Of a stretch of 64,000 nt of DNA, positions 42,997-51,636 are shown in pieces. Under the pieces are notes generated by a model. The model did no database searches, had not been told where the DNA came from, and saw only the letters and a program-made list of their open reading frames with translations. Positions within the stretch are counted from its first letter, which is position 1; every line of letters starts with the position of its first letter. The translations under genes were made by a program, and so were the position numbers. The DNA is taken from the NCBI GenBank assembly GCA_963643465.1, contig CAVIJT010000011.1, positions 1-64,000 of the forward strand. Reading direction: 5' to 3'. The DNA is from CAG-411 sp963643465. Lineage in GTDB: Bacteria > Bacillota > Clostridia > Lachnospirales > Lachnospiraceae.

Positions 42997-43111
42997 CCCA
43001 TAGAAAGATATAAATTCTAGTGTACTGGAATTAGAACAAAAGAAAAATAGGAATCGTTATTGTTTTGTTATCCGAAATCTGTTATGATGAAGGCGTGGAA
43101 ACGATAATAAG

Positions 43112-43152
43112 TTGTAGCAGTTATGATAACAACGCTGCAATAGGTTTTTTAG
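43112..43152 (+). terminator. Second terminator-like hairpin in the ldh leader
   Basis: TTGTAGC (43112-43118) pairs with GCTGCAA (43134-43140), with GTTA/TAAC inside, followed four bases later by six T, just before the ldh ribosome site. Possible attenuator. Confidence 0.45.
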
Positions 43153-43172
43153 AAGAAAAGGAGGTAACTATC

Positions 43173-44129
43173 ATGCAGAACGACGGTGTAAATTTGAGAA
43201 AGGTAGCAATGATTGGGTGTGGCTTTGTAGGCTCAGCATCCGCATTTAGCCTTATGAACAGTGGACTGTTTTCCGAGCTGGTACTCATTGACGCGGATCA
43301 GGCAAAGGCAGAAGGAGAAGCCATGGACATAAGTCATGGAGTTCCATTTGCAAGACCAATGAAAATTTATGCAGGAAACTATGATGATATCGTAGATGCA
43401 GCAATTATTATTGTGACAGCAGGAGCCAACCAAAAGCCAGATGAGACCAGACTAGACTTAGTACACAAGAATGTGGAAATCTTTAAGTCCATTATTCCAG
43501 AGATTGCAAAGAGAAACTGCAAAGGAATTTTGCTGATAGTGGCTAATCCAGTTGATATACTTACCTATGTGGCATTGAAGTTATCCGGTTTTGAGGAAAA
43601 TCGTGTCATTGGTTCTGGAACAGTGCTTGATACGGCAAGGTTAAAAACCCAGCTTAGCCATCATTTGCAGGTGGATAGTAAAAGTGTGCATGCGTTCATT
43701 ATAGGAGAGCATGGGGATAGTGAGATTGCAGCATGGAGCAGTAGTAATGTGTCTGGGATTGCGCTCAATGAATTTTGCCAAATGCGCGGCCATTATCATC
43801 AAGAGGAAGTAACCAAAGAAGTTGCAGAAAAAGTGAAGAACAGTGCTTATGAGATTATCGAAAAGAAACATGCAACTTATTATGGAATAGCCATGGCAGT
43901 AAAACGAATCTGCGAAGTAATTATAAGAGATGAAAAATCCATTCTTCCCATTTCATCTATGATGCACGGAGAGTATGGTATTGAAGATGTGGTATTAAGT
44001 ATGCCGGCAGTTGTAGGAAAGAATGGTTTAGAAACAAAAGTGCCAATTGACCTTGATAAAGAGGAGCAGGAGGCACTGAAAAAATCAGCAGAAACATTGA
44101 AAGAAGTTCTGGCTGATTTGGAACTTTAG
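43173..44129 (+). CDS. ldh: L-lactate dehydrogenase
   Basis: Cytoplasmic NADH-dependent enzyme reducing pyruvate to L-lactate. The 318-residue protein has the Rossmann motif IGCGFVGSASAF, TAGANQKPDETRLDL (substrate Arg), VANPVDILTYV, GSGTVLDTARLK and the catalytic His in IIGEHGDSEIAAWS. AAGGAGGT seven bases upstream sets the start at 43173, 36 codons inside the open frame. The long leader with two terminator-like hairpins suggests attenuation. pflB and pflA follow as separate units: two competing fates of pyruvate in one locus. Confidence 0.95.
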   Translation: MQNDGVNLRKVAMIGCGFVGSASAFSLMNSGLFSELVLIDADQAKAEGEAMDISHGVPFARPMKIYAGNYDDIVDAAIIIVTAGANQKPDETRLDLVHKNVEIFKSIIPEIAKRNCKGILLIVANPVDILTYVALKLSGFEENRVIGSGTVLDTARLKTQLSHHLQVDSKSVHAFIIGEHGDSEIAAWSSSNVSGIALNEFCQMRGHYHQEEVTKEVAEKVKNSAYEIIEKKHATYYGIAMAVKRICEVIIRDEKSILPISSMMHGEYGIEDVVLSMPAVVGKNGLETKVPIDLDKEEQEALKKSAETLKEVLADLEL

Positions 44130-44278
44130 CAGAGGACAAAAGGGAAGGATTAGCTCAGAATTAGGGAGAGTTATTTGTGATAAAAATTACCAAAATCTTA
44201 CAAATATTACGAAAGGATAAATTGTATCAAAAGAAAAACATGCACAAATTCTTAATGATAATTTTTGTCAATAAGCCC

Positions 44279-44308
44279 ATTGTATACAATTTGAAAAAAT
44301 GTTATATT
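44279..44308 (+). promoter_or_regulatory. Predicted pflB promoter with palindrome over the -35
   Basis: TTGTAT (44280-44285), 17-nt spacer, TATATT (44303-44308). The -35 lies within the perfect 12-bp palindrome ATTGTATACAAT (44279-44290), a likely operator. It is not the Rex consensus (TTGTTAA..TTAACAA). Confidence 0.65.
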
Positions 44309-44392
44309 TACCTTAGTCGAAGAGGTTTTGAGTATTAAAAAAATACTTAAGATTCTGACATTATAAGAATTCTGGGCTAATTTATTATAGTC

Positions 44393-44490
44393 TTTGAGCA
44401 TAGCCGTCGAGCAAGGGAATCTGACCCTAAGGTGTCATTTGGATGACACAACAAATCAAGGTGCGGCATGCAAGAGAATCGTAACTCAAA
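44393..44490 (+). ncRNA. Structured pflB leader, predicted three-way junction
   Basis: P1 pairs GCAT(A)GCCG (44398-44406) with CGGCATGC (44464-44471). Inside are hairpins AGGG-AATCTGA-CCCT (44414-44428) and GTGTCA-TTTGGA-TGACAC (44432-44449); TTTGA/TCAAA (44393-44397, 44486-44490) may close the whole. It sits in a leader of about 210 nt after the pflB promoter. I could not match it to a known riboswitch; it lacks the conserved segments of the ZTP (pfl) motif. Confidence 0.5.
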
Positions 44491-44522
44491 AACCCTGTAC
44501 ACATAAAGGAGGAATTTAAACA

Positions 44523-46775
44523 ATGTTAGAGAACAAAGAATGGGAAGGATTTGCAGGTAGAAAATGGAAACAGCAGATCGACGTTAGACAGTTTATCCAG
44601 GATAACTACACTCCATACGATGGAGATGAAACTTTCTTAGCTGATGCAACAGAAGCAACTGATAAATTATGGGGTGCTTTACAGAAATTGCAGAAGGAAG
44701 AGAGAGCTAAAGGCGGAGTTTTAGATATGGATACTGATATCGTAACTTCCATCACTTCTCACAAGCCTGGTTATATTGATGAGTCATTAAAGGACTTAGA
44801 GCAGGTAGTTGGTTTACAGACTGATAAGCCATTAAAGCGTGCATTTATGCCTTTTGGTGGTATTAAAATGGCAGAGCAGTCATGCGAGATGTATGGATAT
44901 ACTCCAAACCCAGAATTACACAAGATTTTCACTGAGTATCATAAGACACACAGTGATGCTGTATTTGATATCTATACACCAGAGATCAGACTTGCTCGTC
45001 GTAACAAGATTTTAACAGGTCTTCCTGATACTTACGGACGTGGACGTATCGTAGGTGATTACAGACGTATTGCATTATATGGTATGGACTTCTTGATTGA
45101 AGAGAAGCAGAAAGACCTTGCTAACACAGGTTGCGGAGTTATGACAGACGATGTAATTCGCTTAAGAGAAGAAATTGCTGAGCAGATTAAGCAGTTAAAG
45201 AAAATGAAGATTATGGCTGAAAGCTATGGTTTTGATATTTCTAAGCCAGCTAAGAACGCAAAAGAAGCATTCCAGTGGTTATACTTTGGTTATCTTGCAG
45301 CTATCAAGACTCAGAATGGTGCAGCTATGTCAGTTGGTCGTGTATCTACATTCTTAGATATCTATGTAGAGAGAGACTTAAAGAATGGCGTTATCACAGA
45401 GGCTGAGGCTCAGGAATTAGTTGACCACTTTGTAATGAAGTTAAGAATGGTTAAATTCGCAAGAATTGAGTCATACAACCAGTTATTCTCAGGAGATCCA
45501 GTTTGGGCTACACTTGATGTTGCAGGTATCGGTTCTGATGGACGCTCTATGGTTACTAAGAACGACTTCCGTTTCTTACACACATTAGAGAACATGGGAC
45601 CAGCTCCAGAGCCAAACTTAACAGTATTCTATTCTTCAAAATTGCCAGAGGCATTTAAGAAATATGCTGCTAAGATTTCTATTACAACATCTTCTATTCA
45701 GTATGAGAACGATGATGCAATGAAACCAGTTTGGGGAGATGACTACGCAATTTGTTGTTGTGTATCTGCAACTCAGACAGGTAAGGAAATGCAGTTCTTC
45801 GGAGCTAGAGCAAACCTTGCTAAGTGTTTATTATACGCTATCAACGGTGGTGTAGATGAGAAGTCTGGTGATCAGGTAGGACCAAACTACGCACCAATCA
45901 CTTCAGAATACTTAGATTATGATGAAGTTATGAAGAAATATGATGTTATGTTAGAGTGGTTAGTAGGATTGTATGTAAATACATTGAACGCTATTCAGTA
46001 TATGCATGATAAATATTACTACGAGTCAGCAGAGTTAGCTTTAATGGATACTAACTTAAAGCGTACATTTGCAACAGGTATTGCAGGTTTCTCACATGTA
46101 ATCGACTCATTATCAGCTATTAAGTATGCTAAGGTTAAGGTAATCCGTGACGAGAACGGAATTGCTAAGGACTTTGAGATTGAAGGCGACTTCCCTAAAT
46201 ATGGTAACGATGATGACAGAGCTGACGAAATCGGTGTATGGTTATTAAGAGAATTCATGGATAAGTTAGAGAAGCATCACACATATAGAGATTCAGAGCC
46301 TACTACATCTATCCTTACAATTACATCTAACGTTGTATATGGTAAGGCAACAGGTACATTACCAGATGGACGTAAAGCAGGAGAGCCTTTATCACCAGGA
46401 GCTAACCCATCTTACGGTGCAGAGCAGAATGGTTTAGTAGCATCACTTAACTCATTGACAAAACTTCCTTATGAGTGGGCATTGGATGGTATTTCTAATA
46501 CTCAGACAATCAACCCAAGTGCATTAGGAAACAACGATGCAGATCGTATCAACAACTTAGTAAACGTTATGGATGGATACTTCGATCAGGGTGCTCATCA
46601 CTTAAACGTAAACGTATTCGGAAAAGAGAAGTTGATGGATGCTATGGAACATCCAGAGAAAGAAGAGTATGCTAACTTTACAATTCGTGTATCTGGATAC
46701 GCTGTTAAGTTTATCGACTTAACAAAAGAGCAGCAGATGGACGTTATTGCAAGAACATGCCACGAGGCTATGTAA
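44523..46775 (+). CDS. pflB: Pyruvate formate-lyase (formate C-acetyltransferase)
   Basis: Glycyl-radical enzyme splitting pyruvate with CoA into acetyl-CoA and formate under anaerobic conditions. The 750-residue protein has the catalytic Cys pair in AICCCVSAT (C412-C413, with an extra C411), QFFGARANLAKCLLYA, and the radical glycine G725 in RVSGYAVKF near the C-terminus. AAAGGAGG precedes the ATG. Codon use is strongly biased (many TTA, GCT, GTT, AAG), as in highly expressed genes. The activase pflA follows after a terminator and a repeat. Confidence 0.97.
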   Translation: MLENKEWEGFAGRKWKQQIDVRQFIQDNYTPYDGDETFLADATEATDKLWGALQKLQKEERAKGGVLDMDTDIVTSITSHKPGYIDESLKDLEQVVGLQTDKPLKRAFMPFGGIKMAEQSCEMYGYTPNPELHKIFTEYHKTHSDAVFDIYTPEIRLARRNKILTGLPDTYGRGRIVGDYRRIALYGMDFLIEEKQKDLANTGCGVMTDDVIRLREEIAEQIKQLKKMKIMAESYGFDISKPAKNAKEAFQWLYFGYLAAIKTQNGAAMSVGRVSTFLDIYVERDLKNGVITEAEAQELVDHFVMKLRMVKFARIESYNQLFSGDPVWATLDVAGIGSDGRSMVTKNDFRFLHTLENMGPAPEPNLTVFYSSKLPEAFKKYAAKISITTSSIQYENDDAMKPVWGDDYAICCCVSATQTGKEMQFFGARANLAKCLLYAINGGVDEKSGDQVGPNYAPITSEYLDYDEVMKKYDVMLEWLVGLYVNTLNAIQYMHDKYYYESAELALMDTNLKRTFATGIAGFSHVIDSLSAIKYAKVKVIRDENGIAKDFEIEGDFPKYGNDDDRADEIGVWLLREFMDKLEKHHTYRDSEPTTSILTITSNVVYGKATGTLPDGRKAGEPLSPGANPSYGAEQNGLVASLNSLTKLPYEWALDGISNTQTINPSALGNNDADRINNLVNVMDGYFDQGAHHLNVNVFGKEKLMDAMEHPEKEEYANFTIRVSGYAVKFIDLTKEQQMDVIARTCHEAM

Positions 46776-46859
46776 TTGGATTGCGTTAGCTTGCAAACAA
46801 AGAAATAAAAGTTTTGTGTTCTTTTGCATAAAGAGAATATAGGACGGTTATAATAAGCA

Positions 46860-46894
46860 AGAAAAGGTGTTGCCATTTTGGTAACACCTTTTCT
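46860..46894 (+). terminator. Intrinsic terminator after pflB
   Basis: AGAAAAGGTGTT pairs exactly with AACACCTTTTCT, with GCC/GGT inside; the stem itself supplies a T-rich 3' arm. Repeat family B starts right after. Confidence 0.8.
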
Positions 46895-47013
46895 GTTGCA
46901 AAAGCCCGGCAAGCACAATCATGCTTGCATGAAATTGTATTTGCCAAGCGTAAGAACATGAAGCACATAGTGCGGAATGTTCGCAAGTGAATCGAGTAGG
47001 AGTCAGCCTACTC
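46895..47013 (+). repeat. Terminator-linked repeat family B, copy between pflB and pflA
   Basis: About 119 bp, closely matching 33538-33660: GTTGCAAAAGCCCGGCAAGC, ATGCTTGCATGAAATTGTAT, GAACATGAAGCACATAGTGC and ATCGAGTAGGAGTCAGCC are all shared with few changes. It ends at CCTACTC, about 17 bp before the GGAG ribosome site of pflA, so it forms most of the pflA leader. Confidence 0.85.
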
Positions 47014-47042
47014 CATACATTTTTTTAGAATGGAGAATGTTT

Positions 47043-47795
47043 ATGGGAGAAATCTTAGGTAAAATTCACTCTGTAGAGAGCTTTGGCTCTGCAGACGGAC
47101 CAGGTGTACGTTATATTGTATTTTTGCAGGGATGTCAAATGCGTTGTAAATACTGTCATAATCCAGATACTTGGGCATCCAATAAAGGTGTTACGACACA
47201 AACAGCAGATGAAATTTTGACAAAAGCACTTCGTTATAAGAGTTACTGGGGCAAGAATGGTGGAATCACAATTAGTGGTGGCGAAGCATTGCTTCAGATG
47301 GATTTTTTGATTGATTTGTGTAAAAAGGCAAAGGAAAAAGGGGTTCATGTTACGATAGATACTTCTGGAAATCCTTTTACCAAAGAAGAGCCATTTTTTA
47401 GTAAATTCAAAGAATTACTTCCGTATGTAGATTTGTTTATGTTAGATATTAAACATATTGACAATAAAATGCACGAAGAATTAACAGGACAGACCAATGA
47501 AAATATTTTAGAAATGGCAAAATATTTGTCTGACAATCAGAAAGCAATGTGGATTCGTCATGTGCTTGTTCCTGGAGTAACAGACAGCGAAGAATATTTG
47601 ACGAAGTTGCACGATTTTATTGAGACATTAGACACGGTAGAGCGTGTGGAAGTATTACCATATCATACACTTGGAGTATTCAAATGGCAGGAACTAGGTA
47701 TTCCTTATGGATTAGAAGGTGTAAAAACTCCAACAAAGGAGCAGCTTGAAAAGGCCAATGAAATATTGGAAACTGCGAAATATTTAGAGGCATAA
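47043..47795 (+). CDS. pflA: Pyruvate formate-lyase activating enzyme
   Basis: Radical-SAM enzyme that installs the glycyl radical on PflB. The 250-residue protein has the CxxxCxxC cluster motif (C31, C35, C38 in GCQMRCKYCHNP), the SAM-binding GGITISGGEALLQ, DTSGN and DLFMLDIKH. Start at 47043: GGAG lies seven bases upstream, whereas the in-frame ATG at 47037 is too close. The open frame extends back into the repeat, which is not coding. Pairs with pflB just upstream. Confidence 0.96.
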   Translation: MGEILGKIHSVESFGSADGPGVRYIVFLQGCQMRCKYCHNPDTWASNKGVTTQTADEILTKALRYKSYWGKNGGITISGGEALLQMDFLIDLCKKAKEKGVHVTIDTSGNPFTKEEPFFSKFKELLPYVDLFMLDIKHIDNKMHEELTGQTNENILEMAKYLSDNQKAMWIRHVLVPGVTDSEEYLTKLHDFIETLDTVERVEVLPYHTLGVFKWQELGIPYGLEGVKTPTKEQLEKANEILETAKYLEA

Positions 47796-47813
47796 AAAAT
47801 AATAAAAAAACTA

Positions 47814-47844
47814 TTGACTCCTACGTTACGTCATGCCTTATGAT
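47814..47844 (+). promoter_or_regulatory. MerR-type promoter with 19-bp spacer and dyad
   Basis: TTGACT (47814-47819) and TATGAT (47839-47844) are 19 bp apart, the overlong spacer typical of promoters activated by MerR proteins. The spacer holds the dyad ACGTTACGT, as in TipA/Mta-like operators. Autoregulation of the next gene is likely. Confidence 0.75.
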
Positions 47845-47868
47845 AAAGTTACACGAGGAGGGAAAATC

Positions 47869-48594
47869 ATGAGAACAGTAAAAGAAGTAAGCAAGTTGAC
47901 TGGAGTGAGTATACGCACTCTGCATTATTATGACTCTATTGGTCTTTTGCATCCTGCAACGACCACAGAATCAGGATATAGGTTGTATGACGATACAGCT
48001 TTAGAGCGATTGCAGCAGATTTTGTTGTTTCGTGAGTTACAGTTTCCCTTAAAAGAAATCAAAGAGATTTTAGACAGCCCCTATTTTGACCGCCAGAAAT
48101 GTTTGGAACAGCAAATTACGTTGTTGCAGTTAAAAAAGGAGCATTTAGAAAATCTCATAGAGCTTGCTCGTGAAATAAATATGGTAGGAGTGAAGAAATT
48201 GGATTTTTCAGCATTTGATACAAAAAAAATGGATGAATATGAAAAGCAGGCAAAAGAAGCCTGGGGACAAACGAGAGAATATAAGGAATTTGAAGAAAAA
48301 AGCAAAACACGTACAAACGTAGAAAGAAATAAAATCCACAAAGAGCTTATGGATATATTCGTGGATTTTGGAAAAATGCTTCACATGGAGCCGTCCCATG
48401 ATGCAGTGCAAGAGCAAGTAAAAACATTGCAGGAGTATATAACTAAGCATTTTTATACTTGTAATAAAGATATATTCAAAAGTCTTGCAAAGATGTATGC
48501 CGCAGGGGGCAGTATGACAGAAAATATTGATAAAGCCTCTGGAAAAGGAACGGCAGAATTTGTGGCAAAGGCAATTACATTATATTGTGATTAA
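47869..48594 (+). CDS. MerR-family regulator with C-terminal TipAS domain
   Basis: A 241-residue transcription activator. N-terminal MerR winged helix (VKEVSKLTGVSIRTLHYYDS, IGLLHPA, GYRLYDDTALERLQQI), a dimerisation coiled coil (about 75-115), and a C-terminal TipAS-like domain (about 150-241; ITKHFYTCNKDIFKSLAKMY). TipAS domains bind peptide antibiotics or other drugs; the ligand here is unknown. GAGGAGGG sets the start at 47869. No multidrug efflux gene adjoins it. A terminator follows. Confidence 0.9.
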   Translation: MRTVKEVSKLTGVSIRTLHYYDSIGLLHPATTTESGYRLYDDTALERLQQILLFRELQFPLKEIKEILDSPYFDRQKCLEQQITLLQLKKEHLENLIELAREINMVGVKKLDFSAFDTKKMDEYEKQAKEAWGQTREYKEFEEKSKTRTNVERNKIHKELMDIFVDFGKMLHMEPSHDAVQEQVKTLQEYITKHFYTCNKDIFKSLAKMYAAGGSMTENIDKASGKGTAEFVAKAITLYCD

Positions 48595-48601
48595 CGAGAA
48601 A

Positions 48602-48630
48602 CACCTACTGGATGTCCAGTAGGTGCTTTT
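48602..48630. terminator. Terminator between convergent MerR gene and exported protein
   Basis: CACCTACTGG (48602-48611) pairs exactly with CCAGTAGGTG (48616-48625), loop 4 nt, then CTTTTCG on the + strand. Confidence 0.85.
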
Positions 48631-48635
48631 CGTTT

Positions 48636-49307
48636 TTATTTTAATTTTCTGATTTCTTTTATGTAGCCTGAAAATTTTTTACATACCGTATAACTTCCGG
48701 CTTTTTTTACATCTGATGGCATTTTTGTGGGATCGGTAATAAATTCAATGATACTTCCATCATATTTTTGTTTTTGTCGTTTGGCATCTGTATGTCGGTC
48801 GGATTTGATATCACCTATCATACATTTGAGAACGGTTCCGTTGGATAATTTGATATCAAATTTATCTCCCACATTGTTAGAGTAATAAGTACCCATTGCA
48901 ATTAAGTATCTTCCTTTGGCTGTACGGATACCATATTTTCCTGTTTTGGCTTTTTGTTGTAGCTTGTACTGTTTTGAAGATTTACAGGTGATGGTTTTGT
49001 AGCCCATATAGGATTTAAAATTATTGTGTTTTGGAACTTCCATTTTAATATATTTTTGTTTCTTAGCCTTTATTACTTTTGCTTTTCCTGTTGAAATTTG
49101 TGGTTTTATGTTAATAGCTACTCCGGACCCGGTGACCATAGGGGTACATATAATTGCTGGTCCGGATAGGGGGACAAAAGTTGAGTTCTCGGTTGTAGTG
49201 GATACTGCTATGTTTTTATTGTTAAAACTATAATCAGGTCCTTGGGCAGTGCGTCCTAAAGAACTTGTAACAATAACAGTAGCAAGTATTGCTAAATATT
49301 TGTTCAT
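48636..49307 (-). CDS. Exported protein with a small beta-barrel-like C-terminal domain
   Basis: A 223-residue protein with a signal peptide (about 1-22), a low-complexity middle, and a C-terminal domain (about 120-215) with YLIAMGTYYSNNVGDKFDIK, then DGSIIEFITD. That pattern, G-YY-VG-D-LNG-GD-K-D-T-D, occurs in double-psi beta-barrel-like domains of clostridial exported or phage-related proteins (from memory, moderate confidence). Lys-rich, pI probably high. AAAGGA lies upstream of the ATG. Stand-alone gene; function not known. Confidence 0.6.
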   Translation of the reverse strand: MNKYLAILATVIVTSSLGRTAQGPDYSFNNKNIAVSTTTENSTFVPLSGPAIICTPMVTGSGVAINIKPQISTGKAKVIKAKKQKYIKMEVPKHNNFKSYMGYKTITCKSSKQYKLQQKAKTGKYGIRTAKGRYLIAMGTYYSNNVGDKFDIKLSNGTVLKCMIGDIKSDRHTDAKRQKQKYDGSIIEFITDPTKMPSDVKKAGSYTVCKKFSGYIKEIRKLK

Positions 49308-49529
49308 AAAAAAATAATTCCTTTCTAAACATTCGTACTTTAAAGTTTATCCATATTTCATAATATATTAGTTACCAATATTATTTTATGAACGAAATAT
49401 TCAATTTATTCCAAATATGAGAAATCTGCTTTGTAAATTTGTATATTCTGGCACTTTATGAATGTGCATGGCTGAACTGTTACAATTTGTCAGAGCATTT
49501 CGATGCAAGACAAGTAATTCATGAAAGAC

Positions 49530-50756
49530 CTATGTTTGGTCTTGCAACCAGCGCATTGCCGCATAGGCATAAACTGCACTTCCGATTGTAAGAACACTTT
49601 CATCAAATTTTACTTTAGGATGGTGTTGAGGATAGGAGTATCCTTGATCTGGATGGCCTGCGGCAAGTGCAAGCATAATAGAAGGAACCTTATGTGTAAC
49701 ATATGCAAAATCTTCTGAGCCTGCTGTTTTTGGTGGTTTTTTTGCACCAGTCATGGTGTTTAGCTGGTTGCTGGTAAAGGCTTTGGAAGGTCCTAGCAAT
49801 TCTTTCATATAGTTTGTCATAGATGCCGATAAATTCTGGTCATTTACTAAAGTAGGGCAACCACTACCAAAAGTGACAGTAGCGTTGGCTCGAAAAGTGT
49901 CAGCAATTCCTTGGGAGATTTCTATCATTCGATGTTTTATGAATTCTCGAATTTCTTCATCATAAGTACGAAGGGTTCCACCAAGTTCGACCGTATCAGG
50001 AATGGCATTCTCAGCCTTGCCTCCGTGAATCGTTCCAAAAGTTAGTACCGCTTCGTCTGAAAGTGCCAATTCTCTGGCATGAATTTCTTGAAGAGAAGTA
50101 ATAATGTGTGCAGCAACATTAATAGGGTCCACTCCGTTGTTGGGCATGGAACCATGACACCCCTTTCCTTGAATATGGATGTTAAAATAATCGGCAGCAG
50201 GTGCGCTGACACCGCCTGAAGAAACAATGATAGTTCCTGGTTCCATTGGCATGTTTGCCATAACATGAATCATAAGAGCAGCATCTACGGAGGGATGTTC
50301 CAGTAAGCCGGCTTGTATCATATCATTGGCTCCTTGAAAATTTTCTTCAGAGGGCTGAAAATCTAGTTTTATGGTTCCGTTGATTTCAGTTTCATATTTC
50401 TTTAAAAGTTTAGCGGCACCTAACAGCATAGTAGTGTGCATATCATGTCCGCAAGCGTGCATATTTCCGTTTTTGGAGGCAAATTCCACATCAGCTTCCT
50501 CGGAAATAGGAAGTGCGTCCATATCTCCTCGAATGAGAAAGACTTTGCCTTTCTTTTTGCCGCCCGCCAAAACAGTCAAACCGGACTTTCCACATGATTT
50601 TGGCTCATAGCCCATTGCAATTAATTGTTTTTTTACAAAGGTTACTGTGTTGGATAAAACAAAGCCGGTTTCCGGGTGACTGTGTAAATAACGTCTGACA
50701 TTGATCAACTCTGTTTTATAGGCTTCTGCCTCTTGCAAAAGTTCTGTTCCTGTCAT
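49530..50756 (-). CDS. M20-family amidohydrolase (N-acyl-amino acid hydrolase / carboxypeptidase type)
   Basis: A 408-residue cytoplasmic metallohydrolase of the IAA-amino acid hydrolase/AmaA/HipO group. Motifs: HSHPETGF, RGDMDALPISE, the metal site ACGHDMHTTMLLGAA, DFQPSEENFQGA (catalytic Glu) and AGSEDFAYVT near the C-terminus. TAAGGAGG precedes the ATG. Likely removes acyl groups from N-acyl amino acids; exact substrate unknown. Monocistronic, divergent from the TRIC-like gene. Confidence 0.9.
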   Translation of the reverse strand: MTGTELLQEAEAYKTELINVRRYLHSHPETGFVLSNTVTFVKKQLIAMGYEPKSCGKSGLTVLAGGKKKGKVFLIRGDMDALPISEEADVEFASKNGNMHACGHDMHTTMLLGAAKLLKKYETEINGTIKLDFQPSEENFQGANDMIQAGLLEHPSVDAALMIHVMANMPMEPGTIIVSSGGVSAPAADYFNIHIQGKGCHGSMPNNGVDPINVAAHIITSLQEIHARELALSDEAVLTFGTIHGGKAENAIPDTVELGGTLRTYDEEIREFIKHRMIEISQGIADTFRANATVTFGSGCPTLVNDQNLSASMTNYMKELLGPSKAFTSNQLNTMTGAKKPPKTAGSEDFAYVTHKVPSIMLALAAGHPDQGYSYPQHHPKVKFDESVLTIGSAVYAYAAMRWLQDQT

Positions 50757-50868
50757 ATAGTACCTCCTTATATGGAATTGGTTTAAAAGTTTGCTTATTT
50801 AAGTAATAGTATTTACCGGGAAAGGAAACACTATTCCAGTACGTTTTTGGTTAGAGAGGTGATTGGGT

Positions 50869-51522
50869 GTGAACATTTCCGTTATATATATCATAAATAT
50901 TATCGGAACAATTGCATTTGCGTTGACAGGGGCAATGATTGCGATTCGTAAGGGCATGGATATTTTTGGTGTAAATATCATAGCAATTACAACAACTGTA
51001 GGTGGCGGAGTTATTCGGGATATAATAATTGGACGGTTTCCGCCAGAAATGTTTCAAAATCCTTTGTATGCTGGAATTGCAGTAGTCACAGCGAATATTG
51101 TTTTTCTTTTTTTATATGTAAGGAAAAAAAGTATTCCTAAAAACTGGGTGAATATATATGAAAAACTGGTATTTTTATTTGATACGCTTGGATTAGCTTC
51201 TTTTACCGTAAACGGTGTCAATGCTGCAATGGATATGACACAAAATGTATTTCTTATTGTATTTCTTGGTGTAATCACAGGTGTAGGTGGTGGTCTTGTT
51301 AGAGATATTATGGCAAATCGAAGACCCTATATTTTTGTAAAACACATCTATGCCAGTGCTGCATTAGTAGGAGCGTTGACAACTGCATGGATGTGGAAGC
51401 ATATAGGGAAAAATATGGCAATGACTATGGGATTTGTACTTGTGGTTTTGATTCGGGTGTGTGCTGCTTATTTTAAATGGAATTTACCCCGTATTTATGA
51501 GGAAGATATGGAAGGAAAGTAA
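50869..51522 (+). CDS. TRIC/UPF0126-family cation channel-like membrane protein
   Basis: A 217-residue protein with seven hydrophobic helices and the internal repeat of the family: ITTTVGGGVIRDIIIGRFPP in the first half and ITGVGGGLVRDIMANRRPY in the second, each with the GGG-RD signature. Family knowledge: prokaryotic TRIC channels conduct monovalent cations; some UPF0126 members move glycine. The GTG at 50869 lies at correct distance after AGAGGTGAT; the in-frame TTG at 50863 abuts it. Single gene. Confidence 0.9.
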   Translation: MNISVIYIINIIGTIAFALTGAMIAIRKGMDIFGVNIIAITTTVGGGVIRDIIIGRFPPEMFQNPLYAGIAVVTANIVFLFLYVRKKSIPKNWVNIYEKLVFLFDTLGLASFTVNGVNAAMDMTQNVFLIVFLGVITGVGGGLVRDIMANRRPYIFVKHIYASAALVGALTTAWMWKHIGKNMAMTMGFVLVVLIRVCAAYFKWNLPRIYEEDMEGK

Positions 51523-51636
51523 TCTGTTAATTTAAGTATAAAAAAATTTCAGCAAAAGTTGAAAACAGAGAATAAAAAAAACAGGATTGGAAAAAATAAA
51601 TGACAGCAAAAGAATAGAAAGAGGAGGACATTTATA

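Noticed and set aside
42937..43172. Rex operator in the ldh leader
   Set aside because: TTGTGAC and GTCACAA are present, but they form the stem of an RNA hairpin separated by a loop, not a compact Rex dyad. Not supported.
44310..44520. ZTP (pfl) riboswitch before pflB
   Set aside because: The location fits the motif name, but I could not find the conserved segments of that aptamer. Kept only as an unclassified structured leader.
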